63,502 nucleotides of DNA from Bradyrhizobiaceae bacterium (GTDB taxonomy: Bacteria > Pseudomonadota > Alphaproteobacteria > Rhizobiales > Xanthobacteraceae), in NCBI GenBank assembly GCA_947481685.1, contig CANKHA010000014.1, forward strand, positions 1 to 63,502. The letters are read 5' to 3'. A model generated the notes under the pieces. It searched no databases. It was not told the origin of the DNA and saw only the letters and a program-made list of their open reading frames with translations. How positions within the stretch are numbered: the stretch's first letter is position 1; each line of letters begins with the position of its first letter. Of this stretch, positions 35,580-43,928 are shown piece after piece. A program made the position numbers and the translations under genes.

Positions 35580-36383
35580 ATGGCGGCGCGCATCGGCTAT
35601 CTGGCAATTCTGAGCCACACCCCGGACAAGCTCGCGGGATTTTACACCGGCCATCTTGGCTTCAGCGAGCTCGGCCGTTCGCTTGCAGGCGACGTCACGA
35701 TCACAGACGGCGCCTTTAATGTCACGATTTTCCGCCATAGGCACGAGCTCAACGAGCTCAGTATGGAGATCGGCCAGCATCACATCGGCATTGCCGTCGA
35801 CAGCATTGCCGAGATCGAAGAGCGCTATCGGAAATTCAACCCGCGGGGGGCATTCTTGCGTGAGGCTGGCGATCTTCAGCATGGCGAGGCGCGGATCTAC
35901 GACCCGGAATGTCATCCGGTGACGTTGTCGGAGCGCAACTTCGGTCTCCCTGCGCCGAAAGCGGGATTGCCCCGGATCGCGCACGTTGCGTTTGGCACGC
36001 TTGATCCCAGCGCTCTTCATGATTTTTACGCGCAGGTGTTCGGATTCCGGGAGCTTTTCGTCGCCCACGCCGAAGTGGCGAAGAAGCCGGGATACAGGAA
36101 CCGCCATGTCGGGGACGGGTTCACCAACATGGCATTGCAGGAGTTCTTCAGCGACCGTGAGGGCCACGAAGGCCGTCACGGAATCGCTCATGTCGGCTTG
36201 TTGGTGAAGGACGCCAATACGCTTGCGGAATCCGTGAAGGGCGTGGGCACCATTGCAAAGCGGCCGGCGACCCGCGTGCAGTCCGAGATCCGCATGCGCG
36301 ACCCCGAGGGCAATGCCTGCGATCTGTCGCGCCGCGGCTGGGAAGTCGATACCAACAAATGGGTGAATTCCGACGCTGCCTGA
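35580..36383 (+). CDS. Two-domain VOC protein (extradiol dioxygenase type)
   Basis: 267 residues with two vicinal-oxygen-chelate modules. Module 1 has IGYLAILSHTPDKLAGFYTG, QHHIGIAVDSIAEIEERY and DPECHPVTLSE. Module 2 has RIAHVAFGTLDPSALHDFYA, GIAHVGLLVKDANTLAES and DPEGNACDLSRRGW. The two-module layout is that of type I extradiol dioxygenases such as BphC or catechol 2,3-dioxygenase relatives. The conserved Tyr and the Glu of the metal triad are not obvious at the usual place, so activity is uncertain. GGGAGACGACA precedes ATG 35580. Confidence 0.78.
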   Translation: MAARIGYLAILSHTPDKLAGFYTGHLGFSELGRSLAGDVTITDGAFNVTIFRHRHELNELSMEIGQHHIGIAVDSIAEIEERYRKFNPRGAFLREAGDLQHGEARIYDPECHPVTLSERNFGLPAPKAGLPRIAHVAFGTLDPSALHDFYAQVFGFRELFVAHAEVAKKPGYRNRHVGDGFTNMALQEFFSDREGHEGRHGIAHVGLLVKDANTLAESVKGVGTIAKRPATRVQSEIRMRDPEGNACDLSRRGWEVDTNKWVNSDAA

Positions 36384-36387
36384 TCGA

Positions 36388-36786
36388 TCAAGCCTCAAGA
36401 GCGTCGGCGCCTGCCTGCGCGACCGGCTCATCCTGCTTGGAGATGCCGGAAACACCGATGCCACCGACGCATTCCTCTTTGTAGAAGATCGGCACGCCAC
36501 CGGTGATCGAAAGACAATTCGGCTGGTTCAGGAAACCCGGCCGGGTTTTCACGCGTTCCGCCAATGCTGAGCTGGGGCGGGCGCGCAGGGCCGCCGACTT
36601 GGCCTTGCCCGTAGCCATTTCGACGCTGTTGACGCGCATGTCGTCGGGCCGCTCGAGATAAATCAGATGCCCGGCTTCATCGCAGATCGCGATCGTCGGC
36701 GTCATATTTTGCTTTGCGGCAAAGGCACGCGCCGCTTCAGCCATCTTCATCGCATCCTTGAGAGTAAGAACCATGCGCGATCGCAT
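36388..36786 (-). CDS. GlcG/HbpS-family protein (heme- or ligand-binding)
   Basis: 132 residues from ATG 36786, with AGGAG upstream. The family pattern is clear: LTLKDAMKMAEAARAFAAKQ, IAICDEAGHLIYLERPDDM, KAKSAALRARPSS, ITGGVPIFYKEECVGGIGVS and a final EPVAQAGADALEA. HbpS binds heme and GlcG sits in glycolate operons. Many copies accompany catabolic genes without known function. It converges on the VOC gene and is probably cotranscribed with the Bug gene upstream. Confidence 0.88.
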   Translation of the reverse strand: MRSRMVLTLKDAMKMAEAARAFAAKQNMTPTIAICDEAGHLIYLERPDDMRVNSVEMATGKAKSAALRARPSSALAERVKTRPGFLNQPNCLSITGGVPIFYKEECVGGIGVSGISKQDEPVAQAGADALEA

Positions 36787-36858
36787 TCAAAAGCTCCTGT
36801 GTTGGAAAAATGAATTTGCGAGCCACATCGGGTTGGCCCGTGTTCCTTGACGGCTTTG

Positions 36859-37923
36859 TTATTGAGCGGATCCCTCGGGCGGACTGGCCTGGCTGAGAGC
36901 GCCTCGCACGATCTCAGCCGTCTTGGGGTCCACGGAGTTCAGCTCCTGAACGACTTTCTGGACGGATTCTCCGTCGGTAAAGGAGACATCGAGTTTCTGC
37001 CTTTTGGCGAGTGCCAGAAACTCACTGTCTTGCGCCATGCGCTTGAAGGCATCCCTGAGTTCGGCAGTCTGCTGCGGGCTTGTGCCAGGTGGAGCGAAAA
37101 AGGGACGTCCGAGATTGTTGAACTGTGCGATGAACTGTAGTGCCTTGCGGACCTCTTCGTTCGGCGCGAGGTCCTGCAGCAGTGGAACGTCAGCCTGTTC
37201 GCGCAGGGGCGTTGAACCGAGCTGCGCGATCAAACGCACGGTTTTGTTCTTGACCCAGTCGGGTTTTTGAACGCTCAGGCTTGCCCAGGAGAAACCGACA
37301 ATGCCATTGATTTCGCCACGCTCCAGGGCCAGCAGCAGTTGATTGCTGGACGCGTATCCGCTGACCATCTTGAACTTTGTTCCGAGCAGGCTGTTGCAGA
37401 TCAGCGGGAAGATCGCATTATTGTCCGCCGATCCACTCGACCCAACGATGAATTCCTTCTTCCGCAGATCATCGAAGGATGTAACGCCGGAATCTCCGCG
37501 CACAATGATAAAGCTGACATCGGTGTTCATGTTGCCGAGCCAGACCAGTTTTTGCGGATCGAAATTGACCGAGCTCTTTTCGACCATGCCGAGCATGGGC
37601 GCGACAATCAGGTTACGGCTGGTGATTCCAATGGCCGTGCCGTCCTTCGGCGCCATGGTTGCCATGAAATTCGCAACTTTCAGGCCGGTGCCGCCAGGCA
37701 TGTTTTTCACGACGACGGTCGGCGTTCCGGGAAGGAAACGGCCGATCCCCATGCCGACAAGCCGGCCATAGCTGTCGTAGCCGCCACCTGTGCCGGAGCC
37801 GATATAAACGCTCACGGCTTTATCGCGGCCATCGCTCGTTTCTTGTGCAGAGGCAGAAACGTTTGCGGTAATGGCCAAGGCCATTGTTCCTGCGATAAAT
37901 ACTTCAAGTCTGAATGGATTCAT
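36859..37923 (-). CDS. Bug/TctC-family periplasmic solute receptor 2
   Basis: 354 residues. Signal peptide FIAGTMALAITANVSASAQE with cleavage after ASA. Body motifs are VYIGSGTGGGYDSYGRL, FLPGTPTVVVKNMPGGTGLK and FFAPPGTSPQQTAELRDAF. GCAGGGAGG before the start is a strong ribosome-binding site. It is divergent from the MarR regulator, with the palindrome at 37974-37990 between them, so it may belong to the same regulon. No TctA/TctB genes are near. A hydroxycinnamate or aromatic acid ligand would fit the context. Confidence 0.88.
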   Translation of the reverse strand: MNPFRLEVFIAGTMALAITANVSASAQETSDGRDKAVSVYIGSGTGGGYDSYGRLVGMGIGRFLPGTPTVVVKNMPGGTGLKVANFMATMAPKDGTAIGITSRNLIVAPMLGMVEKSSVNFDPQKLVWLGNMNTDVSFIIVRGDSGVTSFDDLRKKEFIVGSSGSADNNAIFPLICNSLLGTKFKMVSGYASSNQLLLALERGEINGIVGFSWASLSVQKPDWVKNKTVRLIAQLGSTPLREQADVPLLQDLAPNEEVRKALQFIAQFNNLGRPFFAPPGTSPQQTAELRDAFKRMAQDSEFLALAKRQKLDVSFTDGESVQKVVQELNSVDPKTAEIVRGALSQASPPEGSAQ

Positions 37924-37973
37924 TGAAACCTCCCTGCGGGCGGCTCCTTTTTGATGAGCCTTATCCGTGATGT

Positions 37974-37990
37974 ATACAGTTCAACTGTAT
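37974..37990. promoter_or_regulatory. Perfect palindrome in the Bug / MarR divergent spacer
   Basis: ATACAGTT (37974-37981), C (37982), AACTGTAT (37983-37990): 8-base perfect arms. Its form, with AGTT...AACT halves, resembles MarR-family operators. It lies 51 bases upstream of the Bug start codon, where it could block that promoter. The sequence differs from the palindrome in front of ferB. Confidence 0.5.
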
Positions 37991-38088
37991 GGTGAGATTT
38001 TTCCGTCTGCAATGGAAGTTGGAAAGCTGGCGGGGGCGCTATAGGGTTGCCACTGACATCGGCTTGATCAAATTGTGCGGGTGAGACA

Positions 38089-38562
38089 TTGGCGGACCGA
38101 AACAAAAGCGGCGTTCAAGCGCGTCCGCGGACAATGTATCTGTTGAACCGAGCCGCCAAAGGCTTGATGAAGCGCCTTGAGCAGGCGCTCTCAGCACAGA
38201 AAATTACAGCCAAGCAATATACGGTGTTGAGCATCGTCCGCGATCGGGAACCGATCTCGTCATCCGAGTTGTCCCGCCGGTTTTTCGTCACGCCTCAAAG
38301 CATGAACGAGATCGTTGCCGGCCTGGAAAAGGCAGGGTGCCTCGCGCGCACGGAGGATCCCAGCAACCGGCGCGTACTGAGCATCCGGCTCACGGATATG
38401 GGCAGGAAACTGATCGTCAAATGTGAGGTCATCGTGGATCGCTTTGAGGAGGACTCCTTCGAAAAGTTGTCAAAGGCAGATCTTAGCGCATTGCGCGATG
38501 TGCTGGGGACGATCGTGGAAGATGTGCGGGAGGCATTCCCGCACGAGCCGGAAGGTGTCTAA
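38089..38562 (+). CDS. MarR-family regulator, probable repressor of the hydroxycinnamate genes (FerC-like)
   Basis: 157 residues from TTG 38089 (GGTGAG site upstream), with ATG 38134 as an alternative. The winged helix is LSRRFFVTPQSMNEIVAGLE for helix-turn-helix and AGCLARTEDPSNRRVLSIRL for the wing. The C-terminal dimerisation helices follow. It lies directly before ferB and ferA homologues, with a 21-base palindrome between. In Sphingobium SYK-6 the MarR regulator FerC represses ferBA and is released by hydroxycinnamoyl-CoA. The same mechanism is inferred here. Confidence 0.88.
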   Translation: MADRNKSGVQARPRTMYLLNRAAKGLMKRLEQALSAQKITAKQYTVLSIVRDREPISSSELSRRFFVTPQSMNEIVAGLEKAGCLARTEDPSNRRVLSIRLTDMGRKLIVKCEVIVDRFEEDSFEKLSKADLSALRDVLGTIVEDVREAFPHEPEGV

Positions 38563-38580
38563 GGGCCATTTTACAGCCTC

Positions 38581-38621
38581 TTGACACCTTAAGGGTGACT
38601 TATTTAAGGTACCCTTAAATA
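38581..38621 (+). promoter_or_regulatory. Promoter and operator of the ferB-ferA unit
   Basis: A perfect -35 hexamer TTGACA lies at 38581-38586, immediately followed by CCTTAAGG (38587-38594). A 21-base palindrome with 9-base perfect arms lies at 38601-38621 (arms TATTTAAGG and CCTTAAATA around TAC). It covers the place where the -10 should be, so a bound MarR dimer would exclude RNA polymerase. I cannot pick the -10 with certainty. GGGGAGG precedes the ferB ATG. Confidence 0.6.
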
Positions 38622-38651
38622 TAGTCTGTTCATAAAAAAGGGGAGGTATTC

Positions 38652-39500
38652 ATGAGCGAAGCGAAAACGAAGCCGTCCGACGCCGTAATCGAACTCGAGA
38701 ACGTCAAGATTGAGCGCGATGGCGCCACGACCTTCATCATCCTGAACCGACCCGACAAGCGTAACGCGATGAGCCCGCAGCTCCATGTGGACATGGGCGA
38801 TGCGCTCGACTGGGCGGAAATGGATGACCAGACCAAGGTTGTGGTGATTACCGGAGCCGGCGGAAATTTTTGCGCAGGGCAGGACCTCAAGCTGTATTTC
38901 CGCGGCACCGAGAATGACCCCAAGGCGCGGGCGAAAGCACGCCGGGCTTCGCACGCATGGCGTTGGGATCGCGTCTCGGCATTTCCAAAGCCGACGGTTG
39001 CAATGGTTCACGGCTACTGCTTCGGCGGCGGCTTTACCCCGGTGATCGCTTGCGATTTTGCGTTTGCCGCGGATGACGCGACCTTCGGCTTGTCCGAAGT
39101 GAACTGGGGCATCATCCCCGGCGGCCTGGTTGCCTGGGCTGTGACGGAAATCATGGGCTATCGCGATGCGATTTATTACGCGACCACCGGCGAGAAGTTT
39201 TCCGGCAAGGAAGCGGCTGCAATGAAGTTTGTGAACAAGTCTTTCCCTGTTGAGAAGCTGCGTGAAGAGACGCTGGCATTCACGCGCAAGCTCGAAGTGA
39301 AAAGCCCGTTCGCTGTCCGCTACACCAAGGAATGCATTCGCTCGGTCCGGCGCATGACCAAGGACCAGGCCTATGACTACCTGAACTGCAAGAGCGACGC
39401 CCTCAAGCACGTCGATCCGGAAGGCGGGCGTCAGAAGGCGATGACGCAGTTCCTGGACGAAAAAACTTTCAAGCCCGGGCTCGGCGATTACAAGAGATAA
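38652..39500 (+). CDS. ferB: Hydroxycinnamoyl-CoA hydratase/lyase (feruloyl-CoA hydratase-lyase, crotonase family)
   Basis: 282 residues. It converts feruloyl- or p-coumaroyl-CoA to the aromatic aldehyde plus acetyl-CoA. It matches HCHL/Ech enzymes along its whole length: ILNRPDKRNAMSPQL, AGQDLKLYFRG, WRWDRVSAFPKPTVAMVHGY, CFGGGFTPVIACDFA, FGLSEVNWGIIPGGLV and QFLDEKTFKPGL at the end. Glu149 and Trp152 (SEVNWG) fit the catalytic Glu143 and Trp146 of the Pseudomonas enzyme as I recall it. Gln77 stands where that enzyme has Met. It is followed 4 bases later by the CoA ligase gene. Confidence 0.88.
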   Translation: MSEAKTKPSDAVIELENVKIERDGATTFIILNRPDKRNAMSPQLHVDMGDALDWAEMDDQTKVVVITGAGGNFCAGQDLKLYFRGTENDPKARAKARRASHAWRWDRVSAFPKPTVAMVHGYCFGGGFTPVIACDFAFAADDATFGLSEVNWGIIPGGLVAWAVTEIMGYRDAIYYATTGEKFSGKEAAAMKFVNKSFPVEKLREETLAFTRKLEVKSPFAVRYTKECIRSVRRMTKDQAYDYLNCKSDALKHVDPEGGRQKAMTQFLDEKTFKPGLGDYKR

Positions 39501-39504
39501 GCCG

Positions 39505-41673
39505 ATGACGGCAAAAGGGACAGGACCTGCGCCGCTCGATCGGGTGGCGCAGGTCCGCGCGCTGCTCAACCCGCGCAACATCGTGATCCTCGGAGCGACG
39601 GACAAGCCCGGCAATTGGCCGCAGCGCGTGTGGCGTAATCTCGCGCGCTACGGCTTCAAGGGCGCGGTCTATCCGATGAACCCGAGCCGCGACAGCGTGT
39701 GGGATACGCGCTGCTATCGCAGCTTCGAAGAACTACCTGAGCCTCCGGATCATGTCATCGTCCTGATTCCCGCGCGGTTCGTCGCCGATGCGGTGCGCGA
39801 TGCCGCGCGTGCCGGCGCGCGCAGCGCCACGGTCATGACATCCGGATTCGGAGAAGTGACCGATGAAGGATCTGCCGAACTCACGGTGGAACTCCAGCGC
39901 GTGCTCGAAGAAACCGGCCTCGCTATTTCAGGCCCCAACTGCCTCGGCAATTTCAACGCCGCGATCAACATGGTGACATTGCCGGACGATCGGGCGCATC
40001 GGGTCGATCCGGGGCCGGTCTCGATCGTAGGCCAGTCCGGTGGATTGCTGATGGCGGTCAAGCGTACGCTTGAGGAGCGCGGTGTGTTCACCGGCAAGCT
40101 GGTGACCAGCGGCAATGAGATGAATCTCACGACCGCGGACTACATCCGTTATTTTGCCGAAGACCAGGACACGAAAGTCATCGTCTCCTATCTCGAAGCC
40201 GTGCACGATCCGGAAAACTTCCTGTCGGCATGCCGCGCCGCCAAGGCTGCCGGTAAGCCGGTGCTGCTGGTCAAGCTGGGGGCGTCCGACGCCGGACGCG
40301 CCGCGGCTATGGCGCATACCGGCGCGCTTGCGGGCTCGATGCAGGCTTTCGATGCCGTTGCGGGCGACGCCGGTGCGATCCGTTTGCGCAATCTCGATGA
40401 CCTGGTGGAGGCGGTGGAGTTCTTCGTCCATGCGAAGCCATCGCGCGGTGCGAAGCTTGGCGCCATCACGTTCTCCGGCGGCATGCGCGGTCTGATGCTC
40501 GATCTCGCCACGTCACACGGGCTGGAGTTTGCCGAGCTTACGGCCGAGACGCGCGCCAAGCTCGGTGAAGGGCAGGCGGTCGGCATGATCGTCGGGAATC
40601 CGCTCGATGCCGGTTTCACGGCGGTCAGCGGTGGCGATGCTTATCTCCGTTCCGTCAACGCCATGCTCGACGATCCGGGGGTCGATATCCTGCTGCTACA
40701 AGAGGAAATTCCGCGCGCGCCTGCGTCGAAGATCAAGGACGGCTACCTGCGCGGCGTCAACGCGCTGGCCGCCGCTTCCGACAAGCCGATCGTCTATGTG
40801 ACCATGATCAGCCACGGTCTCACCGATTACAGCCGTGAGCTGCGCGGCGAGCTTGCGAACGTTGCCTTCATGCAGGAGATGGACAAGTCGCTCCGAACGA
40901 TCAGCGCCATCACGTCCAACCTGATGACTCCGAAGCCGGCGTCGCGAGAACCGCTGTCCCAGGACAAGCGTGCGCTGCTGGATGAGTTGCTCAAGCCCGG
41001 AACGGCGCCGACCCTGAACGAAGTGGATTCCAAGCATCTCCTTGCCGCCTATGGCATTGCGAGTGCGCGCGAGGACATTGCTGCCGACGTTGAACAGGCG
41101 GTGCGGATCGCCGAAAGCATCGGCTATCCGGTGGTGGCCAAGGCGGTGAGTGCAGCCTTGCCGCACAAGTCCGATGCCGGCGGCGTCATCCTGGGCCTGC
41201 AATCCGCCGATGCCGTGCGAAAGGCATTCGCGGATATCCAGCAGGCCATCGCGCGTCATCCGGAAAAACCGAAACTCGACGGCGTACTGATTGCCGAGCA
41301 GGTCACCGGTGGCCTGGAGCTTGTGCTGGGCACATCGCTCGATCCGGAAATGGGGCCGGTCGTCCTGTTTGGCTCGGGCGGTGTGGATCTCGAATTGTTG
41401 AAGGACGTCGCACTGGCGGCGCCGCCGCTCGACGCGACCCGTGCGCTTGCGCTCATCGAACGCACGCGGGCAGGGACGTTGGTGAAAGGCTATCGTGGCC
41501 GGCCGGCGCTTGACCGCGATGCGCTGGTCGCGGCGCTGGTCGGTCTCTCCAATCTCGTTCTCGATGCCGGAGACCGTATTACGTCGATTGATGTGAATCC
41601 CTTCCTGCTGCGGCAGAAAGGCGGCGTCGCGCTCGATGCGCTGGTTGTTTTAAACAAATCAACCAAAGGCTGA
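39505..41673 (+). CDS. ferA: ADP-forming acyl-CoA synthetase (feruloyl-CoA synthetase type)
   Basis: 722 residues with the NDP-forming acyl-CoA synthetase layout. A CoA-binding Rossmann domain opens the chain (NPRNIVILGATDKPGNWPQR). The ligase-CoA domain carries the phospho-histidine at His271 (MAHTGALAGSMQAF). A C-terminal ATP-grasp domain follows (YPVVAKAVSAALPHKSDAGG, VLIAEQVTGGLELVLG, ending SIDVNPFLL). FerA of Sphingobium SYK-6, which makes feruloyl-CoA, belongs to this superfamily rather than to the usual AMP-forming ligases. Pairing with ferB makes a hydroxycinnamate the likely substrate. Confidence 0.85.
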   Translation: MTAKGTGPAPLDRVAQVRALLNPRNIVILGATDKPGNWPQRVWRNLARYGFKGAVYPMNPSRDSVWDTRCYRSFEELPEPPDHVIVLIPARFVADAVRDAARAGARSATVMTSGFGEVTDEGSAELTVELQRVLEETGLAISGPNCLGNFNAAINMVTLPDDRAHRVDPGPVSIVGQSGGLLMAVKRTLEERGVFTGKLVTSGNEMNLTTADYIRYFAEDQDTKVIVSYLEAVHDPENFLSACRAAKAAGKPVLLVKLGASDAGRAAAMAHTGALAGSMQAFDAVAGDAGAIRLRNLDDLVEAVEFFVHAKPSRGAKLGAITFSGGMRGLMLDLATSHGLEFAELTAETRAKLGEGQAVGMIVGNPLDAGFTAVSGGDAYLRSVNAMLDDPGVDILLLQEEIPRAPASKIKDGYLRGVNALAAASDKPIVYVTMISHGLTDYSRELRGELANVAFMQEMDKSLRTISAITSNLMTPKPASREPLSQDKRALLDELLKPGTAPTLNEVDSKHLLAAYGIASAREDIAADVEQAVRIAESIGYPVVAKAVSAALPHKSDAGGVILGLQSADAVRKAFADIQQAIARHPEKPKLDGVLIAEQVTGGLELVLGTSLDPEMGPVVLFGSGGVDLELLKDVALAAPPLDATRALALIERTRAGTLVKGYRGRPALDRDALVAALVGLSNLVLDAGDRITSIDVNPFLLRQKGGVALDALVVLNKSTKG

Positions 41674-41757
41674 GGGCGCAGATTTATCAGAGGATCAAAT
41701 CACAACGTCGCCAACTGCGTCGACCGCCAAAATAATAACAGATAAGGGGAGTAAACC

Positions 41758-42777
41758 ATGTGGGATGTCAGGATCGCATGCGCCTCGGTAGCGTTCGGTG
41801 TTGCGTTTGCTCAAGTTCCTGCCGAAACTTTGGCAGCTGACTTTTTCGCGGGCAAAACCATAACCGTGTTGAACAGCGGCGATGCAGGCGGTGGGTTCGA
41901 TACCTACACACGCATCCTCGCAAAGCATCTGGGAAAGTACATCCCGGGCAATCCGACGATCGTCATCAAGGGTGTTCCGGGCGGCGGCGGGTTGCGCGCC
42001 GCTCAGCAGCTTTACATTGCCCCCAAAGACGGCACCACCATCGGTAACCTGCGGTCGAGCAATGTCCTGGATTCGATCCTGGGAATTCGTGGCACCGAGG
42101 TTTTGATGTCCGAATACAATTGGCTCGGCAGCATGGGAAGCGACACTGATATCTGCAGCTTCTGGCATACGGCCGGCGTCAAGACCCTCGATGATCTTCG
42201 AAAGAAAGAGGTCATCGTGGGAGCGTCGGGAAAGGGTGCTCAAAACTATTCTTTCCCCAATGCGATGAATGAAATCCTGGGAACCAAGATGAAGATCATT
42301 CTTGGATACAAGGGCACTGCAGATCGGCTATTGGCTCTGGAGCGCGGCGAACTGCAGGGCAATTGCGGGATCTATGCATCCAGCATCGCAAGTCTCAACA
42401 TGCAGCTGGTCGAGAGCGGAAAGCTTGTGCCGGTCGTTCAGAGCGGCCTCACGCCGAGTTCATCGTTCCCGAACGTGCCGCTCACGCAATCCTTCGCAAC
42501 CAACGACCGCGACCGCAAGCTCCTGACTGCGCTGTTCAGTCAGATGGAAATTGCCAGGGTTTTTGCGGCTCCGCCAGATCTGCCCAAGGACAGGGTGGCA
42601 ATCCTGAGGAGCGCATTCGCCTCCGCTCTTGCTGATCCGGAACTGCTGGCTGAGACCAGACAACTCGGCAGTGAGCCGCAGCTTGTCAGCGGCGAACGCG
42701 TGGACGCGATCGTGCGGGAGATGCAGGACTTGCCGCAGGATCTCAAGGACACCCTCAAGGGATTGGTTGGTGAGTAG
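41758..42777 (+). CDS. Bug/TctC-family periplasmic solute receptor 3
   Basis: 339 residues. GGGGAGTAAACC precedes ATG 41758. The signal peptide (RIACASVAFGVAFAQVPAET) is cleaved near LAAD. Motifs are FFAGKTITVLNSGDAGGGFD, YIPGNPTIVIKGVPGGGGLR and VFAAPPDLPKDRVAILRSA. It follows ferA by 84 bases in the same direction and precedes the enolase-superfamily gene, so it may be part of a longer ferBA transcript. Uptake of a phenolic acid is the contextual guess. Confidence 0.88.
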   Translation: MWDVRIACASVAFGVAFAQVPAETLAADFFAGKTITVLNSGDAGGGFDTYTRILAKHLGKYIPGNPTIVIKGVPGGGGLRAAQQLYIAPKDGTTIGNLRSSNVLDSILGIRGTEVLMSEYNWLGSMGSDTDICSFWHTAGVKTLDDLRKKEVIVGASGKGAQNYSFPNAMNEILGTKMKIILGYKGTADRLLALERGELQGNCGIYASSIASLNMQLVESGKLVPVVQSGLTPSSSFPNVPLTQSFATNDRDRKLLTALFSQMEIARVFAAPPDLPKDRVAILRSAFASALADPELLAETRQLGSEPQLVSGERVDAIVREMQDLPQDLKDTLKGLVGE

Positions 42778-42825
42778 CGGCGCACGCTGCAGTCGTTCAG
42801 ATCCATCGCTATGAGGAAACGCCTG

Positions 42826-43923
42826 ATGGCGCACACGCTTGAAAGCTACGAAATACGGACGCTTTATCTTAAATATCCACGCACCATTCGGTGGGCCGGG
42901 TCGATGGAAGCGGGAATGGACATCATCCTGCTTACCCTGCGCACCGCAGAAGGCGCGCAGGGTATTGCCGAAACACCTATCCGTCTCAAGTGGCACTCGG
43001 CATCGGTTCGTTCCTTCAAGGCTGTGCTCGAAGACGTTTTCATGCCGATCATGCTCGGCATCGACCTTCTCGATGCCGAGAAGACAAAAGCGGCCCTTTC
43101 GCGCGTGCGCGAGCACCCTCTGGCGAAGAGTCTGATCGATTCCGCGTGCTGGGATCTTCGCTCATTCGTGGCGGGCGTGCCATTGTGGAAGGCGCTGGGC
43201 GCCGACAGTGCATTTGTGCCTGTCTCCTACACGATCACGCGTGCCGCGCCGGAGGTCATGGGTGCTGATGCCGTGCGGACCGTTGAAACAGCCGGCGTGA
43301 AGGCTTTCAAGATCAAGACCGGGCAAGATTTCGCGACCGACAAGGCTGCGATCAAGGCCATCAGGAATGCGGTTGGCCCGGATGTTGAGTTGTTTGCCGA
43401 CTCGAACGGCGCTAACACACGGGGCGATGTGCGGCCGATGTCGCAGATGCTGTCCGAATTCAACGTTCTGTATTTCGAGGACCCATGTCCGTTGATGCCG
43501 ACACGGCAGTTTGCGGAAATTGTTGCAGACTGCGCGATGCCCATTCTGGTCGACAATGGCTGCCGATCGCTGCGTGATGGCGTGCTTTTCATCGATGCGG
43601 GCGCCGAGGCGCTGTCGGTGAAAACCATGAAGACCGGCATCACCGAGTCGCTTGCGATTGCTGAGGAAGCGAAGACCACAGGGTGCAAGGTATCCGTCGG
43701 GATCAGCGCGAGCAGTTCGTTAGGTGCGATAGCGGCGTTGTCACTTGCCAACGCGCTGCCGGCGGAGACCCGTCGGATCCCCTGCGAAGAAACATTCTTC
43801 CTGACAGCCGGGGGATTTCTTCACGAAGAGCTCGGATTGAAAAACGGATGTGTGGAGCTGCCGTCCTATCCGGGATTGCATGAAGCGATCGACTGGAAAA
43901 AAGTTGAAGCACTGAGCGTTTGA
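42826..43923 (+). CDS. Mandelate racemase/muconate lactonizing enzyme family (enolase superfamily)
   Basis: 365 residues from ATG 42826. An ATG at 42811 is in frame, but AGGAAA lies between the two starts and fits as ribosome-binding site for 42826. The catalytic set is present: K-x-K (Lys162/Lys164, AFKIKTG), metal ligands Asp192 (FADSNG), Glu218 (YFEDP) and Asp243 (VDNG), and Lys269 in SVKTMKTGITE. This is the MLE-type arrangement. Reactions in the subgroup include cycloisomerisation, racemisation and dehydration of acids. The substrate is unknown. The downstream cupin start lies right after its stop. Confidence 0.85.
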   Translation: MAHTLESYEIRTLYLKYPRTIRWAGSMEAGMDIILLTLRTAEGAQGIAETPIRLKWHSASVRSFKAVLEDVFMPIMLGIDLLDAEKTKAALSRVREHPLAKSLIDSACWDLRSFVAGVPLWKALGADSAFVPVSYTITRAAPEVMGADAVRTVETAGVKAFKIKTGQDFATDKAAIKAIRNAVGPDVELFADSNGANTRGDVRPMSQMLSEFNVLYFEDPCPLMPTRQFAEIVADCAMPILVDNGCRSLRDGVLFIDAGAEALSVKTMKTGITESLAIAEEAKTTGCKVSVGISASSSLGAIAALSLANALPAETRRIPCEETFFLTAGGFLHEELGLKNGCVELPSYPGLHEAIDWKKVEALSV

Positions 43924-43928
43924 GCCCA

